7,633 nucleotides of DNA from NCBI GenBank assembly GCA_946480605.1, contig CAMLKW010000212.1, positions 1 through 7,633 on the forward strand, read 5' to 3'. Position 1 is the first letter of the stretch. Each line of letters starts with the position of its first letter. Under the pieces are notes generated by a model. The model was not told the DNA's origin, ran no database searches, and worked only from the letters and a program-made list of their open reading frames with translations. Below are positions 7,077 to 7,633 of this stretch, piece by piece. The DNA is from an uncultured Roseateles sp. (GTDB lineage Bacteria; Pseudomonadota; Gammaproteobacteria; Burkholderiales; Burkholderiaceae). The translations under genes and the position numbers were made by a program.

Positions 7077-7152
7077 AAGGTTTGGCTCCCGGCGGCTGGC
7101 AGTGCAGCGCCTGATTTATCGTTGGCAGAAGCGAGATTTTAGAGGAGCGCCC
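7077..7152. promoter_or_regulatory. Divergent intergenic region between yebC and DUF853 gene
   Basis: This 76-base gap must hold or adjoin promoters for both directions, since it is the only non-coding DNA at the head of the leftward operon. It is locally less GC-rich than its surroundings at 7112-7142. On the minus strand TAAAAT (7142-7137) resembles a sigma-70 -10 box about 60 bases before yebC, but I find no good -35 at 16-18 bases upstream. On the plus strand TTGGCA (7122-7127) resembles a -35 box but lies too close to the DUF853 start to serve it. No operator palindrome stands out. The promoter assignment is therefore inference from position. Confidence 0.4.
7143..7147 (+). promoter_or_regulatory. 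Ribosome binding site of the DUF853 gene
   Basis: AGGAG (within AGAGGAG, 7141-7147), five bases before the ATG at 7153. It is the strongest Shine-Dalgarno in the window and fixes the start of the rightward gene. Confidence 0.7.
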
Positions 7153-7633
7153 ATGACCGACCCCATCCTGTTGGCCCGCCACGGCGAGATCGAGTGCCTG
7201 CTGCTGCCCGCGCTGGCCAATCGGCACGGCCTTATCACCGGCGCCACCGGCACCGGCAAGACCATCAGCCTGCAGAAGCTGGCCGAGAGTTTTTCCAAGA
7301 TCGGCGTGCCCGTCTTCATGGCCGACGTGAAGGGCGACCTGACCGGCATCAGCCAGGCCGGCAACCCCAGCGAGAAGCTGCTGGCGGTGCTGAAGGAGCG
7401 CGGGCTGGAGGCGCCCGAGAAGCTGGCCTGCCCCACCACGCTGTGGGACGTCTTCGGCGAGCAGGGTCACCCGGTGAGGGCGACCGTCTCGGACATGGGC
7501 CCGCTGCTGCTGGCCCGCATGCTGGCGCTGAACGAGACCCAGGCCGGCGTGCTGCAGATGGTGTTCAAGATCGCCGATGACAACGGCCTGCTGCTGCTGG
7601 ACCTGAAGGACCTGCGCGCGATGCTGCAGCACG
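7153..7633 (+). CDS. HerA-like ATPase/helicase, DUF853 (YjgR-type), N-terminal part
   Basis: The first 160 codons of a DUF853 protein; the family is about 500 residues, so two thirds lie beyond the right edge. The Walker A motif GATGTGKT is at residues 30-37, preceded by LANRHGLIT. The following blocks, [55 protein letters not shown] and [18 protein letters not shown], match E. coli YjgR closely along the whole visible length. The family belongs to the FtsK/HerA P-loop ATPases and its cellular role is not established. It is transcribed away from the yebC operon from the shared intergenic region. The call is secure at family level; the Walker B, sensor and C-terminal parts cannot be checked here. 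Confidence 0.95.
   Translation, partial: MTDPILLARHGEIECLLLPALANRHGLITGATGTGKTISLQKLAESFSKIGVPVFMADVKGDLTGISQAGNPSEKLLAVLKERGLEAPEKLACPTTLWDVFGEQGHPVRATVSDMGPLLLARMLALNETQAGVLQMVFKIADDNGLLLLDLKDLRAMLQH

Noticed and set aside
5073..7142. A 689-codon plus-strand open frame opposite purD and yebC.
   Set aside because: The predicted protein is low-complexity (Ala, Gly, Arg, His, Val rich) with no recognisable motif, and both opposite-strand genes are full-length, well-known families. Long antisense frames are expected where G/C-rich third positions remove stop codons from the complementary frame.
1..7633. A hidden defence, mobile or CRISPR system.
   Set aside because: All substantial reading frames belong to known housekeeping families; no transposase, integrase, spaced repeats, tRNA or attachment-like duplications were seen on either strand.

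Overview
The window is a piece of a GC-rich bacterial chromosome, most likely from a betaproteobacterium of the order Burkholderiales (Rubrivivax/Leptothrix/Roseateles-like). The placement rests on the gene order purD - acyltransferase - hemF - nadD - rsfS - rlmH - maf - rng, which I know from that group, on strong G/C preference at third codon positions, and on protein sequences close to, but distinct from, their E. coli counterparts. The genus is not determined.

Layout: nine genes run leftward on the minus strand from about 7076 to the left edge. In transcription order they are yebC (YebC/TACO1 family), purD (purine synthesis), a PlsC-like acyltransferase, hemF (aerobic haem synthesis), nadD (NAD synthesis), rsfS (ribosome silencing factor with a long lysine/alanine/proline tail), rlmH (23S rRNA pseudouridine methyltransferase), maf (nucleotide pyrophosphatase) and rng (ribonuclease G, cut by the window edge). 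A tenth gene, a YjgR-type HerA-like ATPase (DUF853), starts at 7153 on the plus strand and runs off the right edge. The two directions are separated by a 76-base divergent intergenic region. No stretch over 300 bases lacks a gene.

The minus-strand genes are packed like one operon. Junctions in order are a 3-base gap, three 4-base overlaps, a direct TGAATG abutment, a 1-base TGATG overlap, another 4-base overlap, and finally a 45-base gap before rng. This implies co-transcription and much translational coupling. Functions fall into two groups: cofactor/nucleotide/lipid metabolism (purD, acyltransferase, hemF, nadD, maf) and translation or ribosome/RNA maturation (yebC, rsfS, rlmH, rng).

I found no mobile element, CRISPR array, tRNA/rRNA gene, toxin-antitoxin pair or defence system. 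The most unusual item is the histone-H1-like tail of RsfS, whose repeated Lys-Lys codons also place nine copies of the Shine-Dalgarno-like AAGAAGG in the message, the last just before the rlmH start. The rest looks like ordinary housekeeping genome.
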